From: Mycolicibacter sp. MU0102
Lineage (GTDB): Bacteria > Actinomycetota > Actinomycetes > Mycobacteriales > Mycobacteriaceae
NCBI RefSeq assembly: GCF_963378105.1
Contig: NZ_OY726398.1
Location: 4,092,001-4,156,000 of the forward strand
Reading direction: 5' to 3'
DNA: 64,000 nt
A program made the translations under genes and the position numbers. Below the pieces are notes generated by a model. It did not search any database, was not told where the DNA came from, and saw nothing but the letters and a program-made list of their open reading frames with translations. Shown piece after piece: positions 17,401 through 26,263 of the stretch (position 1 is its first letter; each line of letters begins with the position of its first letter).

Positions 17401-19632
17401 GTGCGGTCGATGGCCATCATGACCAGCATTGGCCTGGCCGCTGCGGCAATCGCGGTTGTCCCACCCACCGCGGCACTCCCGGATGCCGGCGAGCTGAACT
17501 TTGCCGGTCCCGGCTTCGCCGTGCGCATCAATCAGACACCGTTTGCGATGCAGGTGCTGAACTCCGCTGGCCAACCGGTTTTGACGCAGGTACCCAGCAA
17601 CGGTGGGCCGCGGCTGGTCCGCAACGAAGCCGCGAAGCCGCTGGGTGTGACCCCATCCGAGTGGCTGTTTCCCACCCGGTACACACCGTTCACGTTCACC
17701 GTGGGTACGTCCTCGACGACCCCGTTTCTGATCAGCCCGCTGTGGGTGGGTGACCTGTGGGAGGCCTCCAGCTGCGGAATGCAGTACGCGGCTACCGGAG
17801 TGCTTTCCACTCGCCCCTTGCCGCAGGGCCTGGAGCTGACGCTCAGTACCGACGACCCGTCGGGTCGCACCCTGGGGGTGACTCTCAGCGAGGACTCCGG
17901 GCGGCTGCGGGTGTCGGTCGTCCCCAGCAGCACCCAGGGCATCGTCTCGATGGGAGACAGTTTCGCGTCGCCGGCCGGTGAGCGGTTCGCCGGCTTCGGC
18001 GGCCTGCACAACGGACTGGATCAGCGCGGGGGCCGATTCACCAACTGGGTGCAGGAGGCCAACGTCGGCGCCGGGCCGTTGGCACCGGTGTTCAATGTCC
18101 TGATGGCCGGCTCCGGCGGCCCGCACTACCTGTTCCCCGGCGGTCCGAGGGCCGCCTACTACGTGCAGCCACAGTTCACCTCGACCGCGGGCTACGGCTT
18201 CCTGCTGGCCCAGACCGAGCTGGCCGACTGGCATTTGGACTCCGATCGCCCCGACGCCTGGCACGTCAACGTCGCAGCCGCCCACCTGGACTACGAGGTC
18301 GCCGTCGGTGACCCGGGACAGGTGATCAGTGCACTCAGCGCTGCCAACGGCCGCCATCGCGTCCCGCCGGCATGGGCGCTGGGCACGCAGCTGGACCGCC
18401 GCATCGTGACCGGGCAGACCGGGGCCGACTACGCAGCAACCGTCCGCAGCGACCTGGCCAACATCGTCGCCTACAACCTGCCGATCACCGCGTACCGCCC
18501 CGAGGCCTGGATGACCATCGACCCGGCGGTCCTGCGCCAACTGATCAGCGAATTCGGCTCGCACGGTATTCACGTGCTGCTCTACGTGCGCAGCTTCGTC
18601 AGCATGGATCCGCTGCGCAACACCAGCCCGGCGGACTACCGGTACGCGGTGGCCAACAACTACGTGGCGACCCACGCCAATGGCAGGCCCTACATCGTCG
18701 GCTCCCCCAACCAGGCGCTCGGCGGACAATCTGCCGTCATCGACTTCACCAACCCCGCCGCCAAAGCATGGTTCCAGCACACCGTGCGGGAGATATTGGA
18801 GACCGGGGCAGACGGTTTCATGAGCGACTTCGGCGAACAGACCCTGCCCGACATGCATTTCGCCAACGGGCAGACCGGCGCCACGATGCACAACGCCTAC
18901 CCGACGCTGTACCAACAGGTGGTCCGCGAGGCGGTGGACGCCTACGAGCAGTCACATCCGGGCCGCAACATCTGGTTCTACAACCGCGCGGGCTATACCG
19001 GGTCGACCCGCTACGAGGGCGGCAACTTCCCGGGCGACGAGAGCACCGACTTCTCGGTGGCCTCCGGCCTGGCCGCACTCATCCCGGACATGCTCAACCG
19101 GGGCCTGGCCGGCGCCTATGGCTATGGCACGGACATCGGCGGTTATCAGGATCTGCTGGCCGGCCCCACCCCCAAGGAGCTGTTCGTGCGGTGGTCTCAG
19201 ATGGCGGCACTCTCACCGATCATGCGGGTGCACGGGGCTCACTCCGGCACCCACATGCCGTGGGACTTCGACCAGGAGACGTTGGACACCTTCCGGCAGC
19301 TCGCCGAGCTGCGCAAGCAGGCCATCCCATTGATCTCCGCGACCTGGGCCACCGCGGCCAGCACCGGGGTGCCGTTGTCGCGGCCGGTGTGGCTGGCCGC
19401 GCCCAACGATCCGCAGGCGTGGGCAGCAGACCAGGAATGGATGATCGGATCCGATGTCCTGGTCGCCCCGGTCGTCACCCAGGGCGCCACCTCGCGGAAG
19501 GTCTATTTCCCGCCCGGTTGCTGGACACGCAAAGACAGCGAAGGAAGCTACACCGGCCCGTCGGAGTCCACCGTGGCGGCGCCGCTGACGGACCTGCCCT
19601 ACTTCGCCCGCTGCAACACCGGCGGCTTCTAG
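17401..19632 (+). CDS. Secreted glycoside hydrolase family 31 protein
   Basis: 743 residues from a GTG preceded by GGAGG at 17392-17396. N-terminal signal peptide (IGLAAAAIAVVPPTAALPDA). The GH31 barrel shows a likely nucleophile D476 in FMSDFGEQ and a likely acid/base D546 in FPGDEST, with WSQMAALSPIMRVHG after them. GH31 enzymes hydrolyse alpha-glucosides, alpha-xylosides or sulfoquinovosides; DFGE resembles the sulfoquinovosidase branch, but its sulfonate-binding Gln/Arg/Trp set is not obvious. Divergent from hsaE across a KstR box and convergent with the next P450 with 1 bp between stops. Substrate unassigned. Confidence 0.85.
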   Translation: MRSMAIMTSIGLAAAAIAVVPPTAALPDAGELNFAGPGFAVRINQTPFAMQVLNSAGQPVLTQVPSNGGPRLVRNEAAKPLGVTPSEWLFPTRYTPFTFTVGTSSTTPFLISPLWVGDLWEASSCGMQYAATGVLSTRPLPQGLELTLSTDDPSGRTLGVTLSEDSGRLRVSVVPSSTQGIVSMGDSFASPAGERFAGFGGLHNGLDQRGGRFTNWVQEANVGAGPLAPVFNVLMAGSGGPHYLFPGGPRAAYYVQPQFTSTAGYGFLLAQTELADWHLDSDRPDAWHVNVAAAHLDYEVAVGDPGQVISALSAANGRHRVPPAWALGTQLDRRIVTGQTGADYAATVRSDLANIVAYNLPITAYRPEAWMTIDPAVLRQLISEFGSHGIHVLLYVRSFVSMDPLRNTSPADYRYAVANNYVATHANGRPYIVGSPNQALGGQSAVIDFTNPAAKAWFQHTVREILETGADGFMSDFGEQTLPDMHFANGQTGATMHNAYPTLYQQVVREAVDAYEQSHPGRNIWFYNRAGYTGSTRYEGGNFPGDESTDFSVASGLAALIPDMLNRGLAGAYGYGTDIGGYQDLLAGPTPKELFVRWSQMAALSPIMRVHGAHSGTHMPWDFDQETLDTFRQLAELRKQAIPLISATWATAASTGVPLSRPVWLAAPNDPQAWAADQEWMIGSDVLVAPVVTQGATSRKVYFPPGCWTRKDSEGSYTGPSESTVAAPLTDLPYFARCNTGGF

Positions 19633-19633
19633 A

Positions 19634-20893
19634 TCACCGACCGCCGGTGTAGTCCACGTTCCAGTGCTTGATGCCGTTGAGCCAACCCGAGCGCAGTCGC
19701 TGCGGGCGGTCCAGGGGCTTGAGGTCCGGAATGTTGTCGGCGATCGCGTTGAAGATCGACCCGATCGTCATCCGCGCCAAATGCGTGCCGATGCAGTAGT
19801 GCGCACCGGTGCCGCCGAAACCGACATGCGGGTTGGGGTCACGCAAGATGTTGAACTCCTGCGGCTTGTCGAACACCGTCTCGTCGAAGTTGGCCGCGCG
19901 GTAGAACATCACCACTCGCTGACCTTCTTTGATCAACGTGCCGTTCAGGTTGTGATCGCGGGTCGCGGTGCGCTGGAACGACGTCACCGGAGTAGCCCAG
20001 CGCACCACCTCGTCGGCGGTGGTCGCCGGGCGCTCCTTGCAGAACAGCTCCCACTGCTCGGGATGCTCGGTGAACGCCATCATCCCCTGAGTGATCGAGT
20101 TGCGAGTGGTCTCGCTGCCGGCCACCGCCAACAGGATGATGAAGTAGCCCAACTCGTCATCACCCAGCTTCTCGCCGTCGACGTCGGCCTCGACCAGTGT
20201 CGTGACGATGTCCGGGCCGGGGTTCTGGCGCTTGAGCTCGGCGAGCTTGAGCCCGTAGGTGATGATCTCCAACGCCGAGGCCGCCGGGTCGTAGTGCGCG
20301 AACTCCGGGTCGTCGTACGAGGTCATCTGGTTGGTCCAGTCGAACAACTTGCCGCGGTCCTCCTGCGGCACCCCCATCAGCCCCGCGATCGCCTGCAGCG
20401 GCAGCTCCGAAGCCACTTCCACCACGAAGTCACCGCTGCCCCGGGCCAGTGCTTCCTTGGTGATCGCCTGCGCCCGCGCCTGCAGGTCATCGTGCAGCGG
20501 CAAGATGTGCCGGGGCGTGAAGCCGCGGGAAATGATGCGCCGCTGCCGGGTGTGCTTCGGCGCGTCCTGGTTGAGCATCAGGATCCGTTGCGCGTCGAGT
20601 TGTTCGCGGGTTGTTTCGTCGTGGAACCTGGGGATGGCCCCGTTGCGCTCACTGGAGAACACGTCGTCGAGCCGCGAGATCTCCTTGACGTCCTCGTGCC
20701 GGGTGATGGCCCAGTAACCGCCGTCTTTGAATCCGCCGCTCTTGTCGTCGGGCTGCGCGATCCACTTGATCGGCTCGCTGCGCCGCAGTTCGGCGAACTC
20801 CGCGTCGGGTAGTCGCTCGGCGTAGATCTCCGGGTCGGTGAGGTCGAAACCGGCCGGAATGCCGGTGGCTGACGCGATAGAAGGGCTGGCCAC
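19634..20893 (-). CDS. Second CYP125-type cytochrome P450
   Basis: 419 residues from the GTG at 20893, with GAGGAG upstream. The protein is CYP125-like throughout: GFDLTDPEIYAERLPDAEF at the N-terminus, I-helix LAVAGSETTRNS, ExxR (EVVR), haem loop FGGTGAHYCIG and ending GWLNGIKHWNVDY. CYP125 oxidises the cholesterol side chain at C26/C27. It is clearly distinct from the copy at 34810-36060, so the window has two CYP125 paralogues. Its promoter is shared with kstD and holds two KstR boxes. Confidence 0.9.
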   Translation of the reverse strand: MASPSIASATGIPAGFDLTDPEIYAERLPDAEFAELRRSEPIKWIAQPDDKSGGFKDGGYWAITRHEDVKEISRLDDVFSSERNGAIPRFHDETTREQLDAQRILMLNQDAPKHTRQRRIISRGFTPRHILPLHDDLQARAQAITKEALARGSGDFVVEVASELPLQAIAGLMGVPQEDRGKLFDWTNQMTSYDDPEFAHYDPAASALEIITYGLKLAELKRQNPGPDIVTTLVEADVDGEKLGDDELGYFIILLAVAGSETTRNSITQGMMAFTEHPEQWELFCKERPATTADEVVRWATPVTSFQRTATRDHNLNGTLIKEGQRVVMFYRAANFDETVFDKPQEFNILRDPNPHVGFGGTGAHYCIGTHLARMTIGSIFNAIADNIPDLKPLDRPQRLRSGWLNGIKHWNVDYTGGR

Positions 20894-21006
20894 GATGACA
20901 ACTCCTCACTACTGATCCGCAGGAGAAAACGATACGTTCTCGCGCCAGTAAAGCATGCCTTTACCTCAGGCGGAAGGGCAGAAAGGCCCTGCATGCGGGG
21001 CAAAAC

Positions 21007-21020
21007 TAGAACACGTTCTA
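21007..21020. promoter_or_regulatory. KstR-type operator, perfect palindrome
   Basis: TAGAACACGTTCTA is a perfect 14-bp palindrome fitting the KstR consensus. It lies 114 bp upstream of the CYP125-like GTG and 138 bp upstream of kstD in the divergent promoter. Confidence 0.88.
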
Positions 21021-21142
21021 CTATCGCGCCAGGTCTGCCTGACCTGGCCGGAACCGCCGGGTTACCAGCAGGGTAGGGAACGGTTGTCCGGGGGCCGCCC
21101 GAGCAATAAGGCCAGCCAACTGGCGCCCAGGCGGGGCAATTC

Positions 21143-21156
21143 TATAACGTGTTCTA
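21143..21156. promoter_or_regulatory. KstR-type operator touching the kstD start
   Basis: TATAACGTGTTCTA ends one base before the kstD ATG at 21158. The 20 bp around it (GCAATTCTATAACGTGTTCT) are almost the same as at the hsaE box, so the two promoters share a recent origin or strong constraint. Confidence 0.85.
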
Positions 21157-21157
21157 C

Positions 21158-22840
21158 ATGGCCGAACAGGAGTACGACGTCGTCGTGGTCGGAAGCGGCG
21201 GCGCCGGGATGGTCGCCGCCCTCACCGCCGCCCACCAGGGACTGTCCACCATCGTCATCGAGAAAGCCGCCCACTACGGCGGCTCTACAGCTCGCTCCGG
21301 TGGTGGCGTGTGGATCCCGAACAACGAGGTGCTGCAGCGCGCGGGCGTCAAGGATGACGCCCAAGCCGCCCGCACCTATCTGCACACCATCGTCGGTGAC
21401 GTGGTTCCGGCCGAGAAGATCGACACCTACCTGCAGCGCGGGCCGGAGATGCTGTCGTTCGTGCTCAAGAACTCGCCGCTGAAGATGTGCTGGGTTCCCG
21501 GCTACGCCGACTACTACCCCGAGCAGCCCGGCGGCAAGCCCACCGGCCGTTCGATCGAGCCGAAGCCGTTCAACGCCAAGAAGCTGGGCGCCGACATGGG
21601 CGGCCTGGAGCCGGCTTACGGCAAGGTGCCGCTGAATGTGGTTGTCATGCAGCAGGACTACGTCCGGCTCAACCAGCTCAAGCGCCACCCGCGCGGGGTG
21701 CTGCGCAGCCTGAAGGTGGGCGCCCGCACCATGTGGGCCCAGGCCACCGGCAAGAACTTGGTCGGCATGGGGCGTGCCCTGATCGCACCGCTGCGCATCG
21801 GCCTGCGTGACGCCGGCGTCCCGGTGCAGCTCAACACCGCGCTGACCGACCTCTATGTCGAAGACGGCGTGGTCGCCGGTGTCTACGTCCGTGGGGCGAG
21901 CGACCCCGAATCGAGCGAGCCAAAGCTGATCCGCGCCCGGCGCGGCGTCATCTTGGCCAGCGGCGGATTCGAGCACAACGAGCAGATGCGGGTGAAGTAC
22001 CAGCGCGCCCCGATCACCGCCGACTGGACCGTGGGGGCGAAGGCCAACACCGGTGAGGGCATCGTGGCCGGCGAGAAGCTCGGCGCCGCCCTGGACATCA
22101 TGGAGGACTCCTGGTGGGGGCCGACGGTGCCGCTGCCCGGATCACCGTGGTTCGCACTGTCGGAGCGCAACTCGCCCGGATCGATCATCGTGAACATGGC
22201 CGGCAAGCGGTTCATGAACGAGTCGATGCCCTACGTCGAGGCCTGCCACCACATGTACGGCGGCGAATTCGGCCAGGGCCCCGGCCCCGGCGAGAACATC
22301 CCGGCCTGGCTGATCTTCGACCAGCGCTACCGCAACAACTACATCTTCGCGGGATTGCAGCCGGGCCAACGGATCCCGAAGAAGTGGCTGGAGTCCGGCG
22401 TGATCGTCTCCGCCGACACCCTCGACGAGCTGGCCACCAAGACCGGCGTGCCGGCCACCGCATTGGCCGCGACCGTCGAGCGGTTCAACGAGTTCGCCCG
22501 CACCGGCGTGGACGAGGACTTCCACCGCGGTGAGAGCGCCTACGACCGCTACTACGGTGACCCGACCAACAAGCCGAACCCGAACCTGGGCCAGATCGCC
22601 CAGGGCCCGTTCTACGCGGCCAAGATGGTGCCGGGCGACCTGGGCACCAAGGGCGGGATCCGCACCGACGTGAACGGCCGGGCACTGCGCGACGACGACA
22701 GCGTCATCGCGGGGCTGTACGCGGCCGGAAACGTGAGCGCACCGGTGATGGGCCACACCTACCCCGGACCGGGCGGCACCATCGGACCCGCCATGACGTT
22801 CGGCTACCTGGCCGCCCTCGACATCGCCGGAAAGGCCTAG
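21158..22840 (+). CDS. kstD: 3-ketosteroid delta1-dehydrogenase
   Basis: 560 residues from the ATG at 21158 (MAEQEYDVVVVG); a GTG three codons earlier falls inside the KstR box and is less likely. FAD loop VVVGSGGAGM near 8-17, ARSGGGVW substrate/FAD segment, and the C-terminal GNVSAPVMGHTYPGPGGTIG of the KstD flavoproteins. It introduces the C1-C2 double bond into 3-keto-4-ene steroids; with KshA this leads to 9,10-seco ring opening. No ribosome site fits between the operator and the ATG, so a leaderless mRNA is likely. chsH3 follows after 2 bp. Confidence 0.96.
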   Translation: MAEQEYDVVVVGSGGAGMVAALTAAHQGLSTIVIEKAAHYGGSTARSGGGVWIPNNEVLQRAGVKDDAQAARTYLHTIVGDVVPAEKIDTYLQRGPEMLSFVLKNSPLKMCWVPGYADYYPEQPGGKPTGRSIEPKPFNAKKLGADMGGLEPAYGKVPLNVVVMQQDYVRLNQLKRHPRGVLRSLKVGARTMWAQATGKNLVGMGRALIAPLRIGLRDAGVPVQLNTALTDLYVEDGVVAGVYVRGASDPESSEPKLIRARRGVILASGGFEHNEQMRVKYQRAPITADWTVGAKANTGEGIVAGEKLGAALDIMEDSWWGPTVPLPGSPWFALSERNSPGSIIVNMAGKRFMNESMPYVEACHHMYGGEFGQGPGPGENIPAWLIFDQRYRNNYIFAGLQPGQRIPKKWLESGVIVSADTLDELATKTGVPATALAATVERFNEFARTGVDEDFHRGESAYDRYYGDPTNKPNPNLGQIAQGPFYAAKMVPGDLGTKGGIRTDVNGRALRDDDSVIAGLYAAGNVSAPVMGHTYPGPGGTIGPAMTFGYLAALDIAGKA

Positions 22841-22842
22841 CT

Positions 22843-23703
22843 ATGGCGATCGATCTCGACGTCGCATTGGGAGCAGAGTTCGGCCAGGTCGAATTCTCCT
22901 GGACCGCAACCAATGTGCAGCTCTACAACCTGGCGCTGGGCGCCGGGTCGGACCCGATGGATCCGCGTGAGCTGAGCTACGTGGTGGACGGCAAGCCGCA
23001 GGTGTTGCCGACGTTCGGCTGCGTTGCGGCCTCGTTCAACGAGGTGGACCCGCCGAAGGTGAGCTGGCCCGGGATCGAGATCGACCTGGCCAAGATCCTG
23101 CACGCCTCGGAGAAGGTCACCGTGCCGGCGCCGCTGCCGCCGTCGGGCAGCGCCCGCGCGATCAGCCGGATCGTCGAGGTGTGGGACAAGGGCAAAGCCG
23201 CGGTGGTGGTGCTCGAGACCTCGGTGACCAGCACCGACGGCACGCCGCTGTGGACGCAGCACCGGTCCATCTTCGCTCGCGGCGAGGGTGGCTTCGGCGG
23301 CGAACGCGGGCCGTCGACGTCGAGTGAACTGCCCGACCGGGCACCGGATTTCGAAGTCGACATCGCGGTGTCACCGCAACAGGCACTGCTCTACCGGCTC
23401 TGCGGCGACCGCAACCCGCTGCACTCCGACCCGGCGTTCGCAGCCGCGGCGGGCTTCGACCGGCCGATCCTGCACGGTCTGTGCACCTACGGCATGACCT
23501 GCAAGGCGGCGGTGGACACCGTGCTCGACGGTGACGCCGGCGCGGTCCGTTCCTTCGGCGCCCGGTTCGCCGGCGTGGTCTTCCCGGGCGAGACGCTGCG
23601 GGCCCGGCTGTGGAAAGACGGCGATCGACTGGTGGGCAATGTCGTGGCGCCCTCGCGTGAGGATGCCGCCATCCTCAACGATGTGGAGCTTGTTACGGCC
23701 TAG
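22843..23703 (+). CDS. chsH3: MaoC-type enoyl-CoA hydratase, ChsH3/Rv3538-like
   Basis: 286 residues with two hot-dog halves. The C-terminal half has the hydratase motif YRLCGDRNPLHSDP followed by PILHGLCTYG, giving the Asp/His catalytic pair of R-specific hydratases. It is homologous to Rv3538, assigned to hydration in cholesterol side-chain beta-oxidation. It starts 2 bp after kstD and shares its promoter. Part of its 3' end recurs as a fragment at 28399-28486. Confidence 0.9.
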   Translation: MAIDLDVALGAEFGQVEFSWTATNVQLYNLALGAGSDPMDPRELSYVVDGKPQVLPTFGCVAASFNEVDPPKVSWPGIEIDLAKILHASEKVTVPAPLPPSGSARAISRIVEVWDKGKAAVVVLETSVTSTDGTPLWTQHRSIFARGEGGFGGERGPSTSSELPDRAPDFEVDIAVSPQQALLYRLCGDRNPLHSDPAFAAAAGFDRPILHGLCTYGMTCKAAVDTVLDGDAGAVRSFGARFAGVVFPGETLRARLWKDGDRLVGNVVAPSREDAAILNDVELVTA

Positions 23704-24084
23704 CTACTTCGACCTGAAGCGGGCTTCTGGTGAGCGTGGCTTGGAGTGGTCACGGCCGGGATGAGCGAGTCTGTCATGTGATTGAGCCTCCCGAGTTTCA
23801 GTGGACACCCGAGACAGCGGTGCACGGGTTCGCCGGGAGGAAGTGGGTATGTGCAGGGCTCACCTCGAGCGCCCCTGATCGAATGGGCGATCTACCAAGC
23901 CGGTGGGCCGGTGGGCGTCGAGATCGACGAGGGTGGCCACCGGAGCGAATCGCCGTGGGCTGATTCCGGCCAGTCGCTGCCGGCACATGAGGCTGCCGCG
24001 GTCTTACCGGAAATGACTTCCCCGTCCTCACTCGGATCTGCAGAACAGCCCGGATCGCGGTGCGCCATACACCTGGCCGGAGGC
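23704..24084. other. Region without intact gene between chsH3 and transposase relic
   Basis: No credible frame or strong hairpin is seen. It probably contains more decayed insertion-sequence DNA continuing from the relic to its right, but no motif could be read here with confidence. Confidence 0.4.
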
Positions 24085-24448
24085 GTCATGGAAACGCCGG
24101 TGATCGGCACGATGGCGAAGTTGACCTTCTCGGCTTCGATGACCCGGTACGCTTCCACCGTTCCGTTCGGAGGCGACGAAGCTGCGGATTTTTCAAAAGC
24201 TGCCGGCCCGAACGCAATTCAGCGTTCTCTTCGCTCAACAGCACCCGCTCAGGACGCTCGTCAGCATTAAGCGCCACACCATTATCGTCGGCGTCGGACG
24301 CCTCGCCGGCGAGGCGCACCCAGCGGCCCAACGCTTGCTCACCCACACCGATCTCGGCGGCCACAGGGCACGGGCCGACCGGTCTCGATTACCAGGCGGG
24401 CAGCCTGCTCCTGAAACGCCGGGCGTACGTCTTGCGCTTGCCCGACAT
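24085..24448 (-). mobile_element. Decayed IS3-type transposase (OrfA and start of OrfB)
   Basis: On the minus strand, pieces of an IS3-family transposase can be read in shifting frames: MSGKRKTYA at 24448, then VIETGRPV, then AAEIGVGEQALGRWVRLAG and EENAEL of the OrfA helix-turn-helix/leucine-zipper part, then EAYRVIEAEKVNFAIVPIT of the OrfB start. At least three frame changes and an early stop separate them, so it is dead. Inverted ends were not identified. Its position just before the first PPE gene suggests a role in rearranging this locus. Confidence 0.72.
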
Positions 24449-24543
24449 ACGGACATCCGTCTCACGGGAACAGCAGTACCACCAGTCACGTGTCCACCAG
24501 CAGTCCTCGGCGTCCACGGCCAGCGCACAACTCTTATCATTAT

Positions 24544-24558
24544 TGATAATGATTTTCA
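24544..24558. promoter_or_regulatory. Zur-like box before first PPE gene
   Basis: TGATAATGATTTTCA differs by one base from the actinobacterial Zur consensus TGAAAATGATTTTCA known from Streptomyces and similar to mycobacterial Zur sites. It ends 20 bp before the ATG, where bound repressor would block transcription. The flanks are strongly AT-rich for this genome. Confidence 0.7.
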
Positions 24559-24578
24559 TTTTCAGTATGGTCAGCTCT

Positions 24579-26090
24579 ATGACCGCGCCTATGTGGATGG
24601 CATCTCCTCCAGAGGTTCATTCAGCTGCGTTGAGCAGCGGCCCTGGGCCCGGCCCACTGTTGTCCGCCGCCGGCGCATGGTCATTGCTGAGCCTTGAGTA
24701 CACCGCGATCGCCGAAGCGCTGCGGGAATCGTTGGCCGCCACCGAGGTCGGGGCATGGCAGGGACCCAGCGCCGCGAGCTACCTCGCCGCGCATCTCCCG
24801 TACTTGGCGTGGCTGACCAAAGCCAGTGCCGACAGCGCCGTGCATGCCTCCCAGCACGAAACAGCGGCCGCGGCCTACGTCACCGCGCTGGCGACCATGC
24901 CGACGTTGGCAGAGCTGGCCGCCAATCACGCCAGCCATGGTGTATTGGCCGCGACCAACTTCTTCGGCATCAACACCATTCCGATAGCGCTCAACGAAGC
25001 CGACTACCTCCGAATGTGGGTCCAGGCCGCGACCACTATGGCCACCTACGAAGCGGTGTCCGGCGCAGCATTGGCCTCGGCGCCGCAGCCGGCTGTAGCG
25101 CCAACGATCGTCGACCACAGTCACGACGACCACGAGCACGACGAGCACGACGACCACGAGCACGAGCACGAGCACAACGACGACGACGACCTGGATGGCG
25201 GTCACAACCACGATCACGCCAGCGAGGGCCTAGATCCGACGGACCCGAGATGGTGGGGGGCCGTATGGGGCGAACTGGGCTACTACGCCGAAGTGCTGCT
25301 GATCGACCTGCTGACCAATCCTGGCGCGTTCATGACCGACCTCACCTGGATCATCGCCGACCTGACGTTCCATGCCGCCCAGCTCGCCCCGCTGCTTAGC
25401 CAGCTGGCCCCGGCGCTGCTGCAGACGGCGCTGGCCTTGTCCATCAGCAACCTGGGTTGGGCGGCGAGCCTTGCCGGCCTGGCAGGCCTAGCCGGAATTC
25501 AGCCGGCTTCCGTCCCGGTCGGCGCCGAACCGATCGCCCCGACCACACCTGCGACCGGCGCGTCGTTGGGTGCACCACCCGCTCCAGCGTCCACGACTGT
25601 CGGCACGCCTTCGCCGGCTTCGGTTCCTACCAGCGCTCCACCGAGTCCGATGCCACCACCGGCTCCACCTCCGCCAGCAGGCGGGGGGTTCTTCCCGCCG
25701 TACGTTATCGGCCCTACGGGCGCAGTGACCCGGGCCAACGCCAAAGCCAGTTCCCGCAGCGCGAGCAAGGCATCGAATCCCGACCCGGCCACCGAAGACT
25801 CGACGGCGGCCGCTGCCGTACGGAATCGGCAAAGAAGCCGGCGGCGTCGAACTGCACGAGGGCACGCAGACGAATTCATCAAGGTGTACGCCGACAACAC
25901 AGCACTGCCTGAACCCGAGCCCACATTGTCGACTCGCGTGTCGGCCAGTATCGCCGGTGGGCTGGGGCTCTCCGGCACACATACCGAGGAGGATTCCCCT
26001 GCAGCGGGATTGACCACCTTGTCCGGTGATGACTTCGGTAGCGGGCCGACAATCCCGTTGTTACCCGAAAGCTGGCACGACAATGCCTAA
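24579..26090 (+). CDS. PPE-PPW family protein with His/Asp-rich insert
   Basis: 503 residues from the ATG at 24579; the frame runs further upstream but crosses the Zur-like box and IS relic. The PPE domain covers about 1-170: PPE motif, WQGPSA turn, and NFFGINTIPIALNEADY. Residues about 178-215 are a His/Asp/Glu tract (blocks such as HDDHEHDEHDDHEHEHEH). A hydrophobic middle, a Pro-rich linker and an Arg-rich RSRRRRTARGHADEF segment follow. The end TIPLLPESW fits the PPW motif PxxPxxW. PPE proteins normally leave through ESX-5 or ESX-3 with a PE partner, but no PE gene is here. Zinc binding is inferred. Confidence 0.88.
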   Translation: MTAPMWMASPPEVHSAALSSGPGPGPLLSAAGAWSLLSLEYTAIAEALRESLAATEVGAWQGPSAASYLAAHLPYLAWLTKASADSAVHASQHETAAAAYVTALATMPTLAELAANHASHGVLAATNFFGINTIPIALNEADYLRMWVQAATTMATYEAVSGAALASAPQPAVAPTIVDHSHDDHEHDEHDDHEHEHEHNDDDDLDGGHNHDHASEGLDPTDPRWWGAVWGELGYYAEVLLIDLLTNPGAFMTDLTWIIADLTFHAAQLAPLLSQLAPALLQTALALSISNLGWAASLAGLAGLAGIQPASVPVGAEPIAPTTPATGASLGAPPAPASTTVGTPSPASVPTSAPPSPMPPPAPPPPAGGGFFPPYVIGPTGAVTRANAKASSRSASKASNPDPATEDSTAAAAVRNRQRSRRRRTARGHADEFIKVYADNTALPEPEPTLSTRVSASIAGGLGLSGTHTEEDSPAAGLTTLSGDDFGSGPTIPLLPESWHDNA

Positions 26091-26143
26091 TGGTCCGCCT
26101 GTGAATTACCGCGACAATTTGTAGAGCGGGGTGTTAAGGCATA

Positions 26144-26198
26144 CATATATCCAACCGTATATGCGACTCCACCCATATCTGATTTCGGATAGATATGG
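26144..26198. promoter_or_regulatory. AT-rich promoter with nested dyads before PGRS gene
   Basis: CATATA...TATATG (26144-26149/26158-26163) and CCATATC...GATATGG (26173-26179/26192-26198) are perfect dyads in a 173-bp gap. ACATATAT occurs at 26143 and again near 26204. No Zur-type palindrome is seen here. Confidence 0.45.
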
Positions 26199-26263
26199 AA
26201 CGTTACATATATGCAGTCATAACAATTTGACCGGTAGTCCCAACACAGATTGAGGGTGTGTAG

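Noticed and set aside
20925..20945. AAAACGATACGTTCT before the second CYP125-type gene as another KstR box
   Set aside because: Spacing between AAC and GTT is wrong; the perfect palindrome at 21007-21020 explains control better.
23782..24270. 162-residue plus-strand frame between chsH3 and the first PPE gene
   Set aside because: It runs antisense through the transposase relic and has no recognisable motif or ribosome site.
24060..24578. Upstream extension of the first PPE protein
   Set aside because: It would translate the IS relic and the Zur-like box; PPE proteins begin at the residue chosen, as the paralogue shows.
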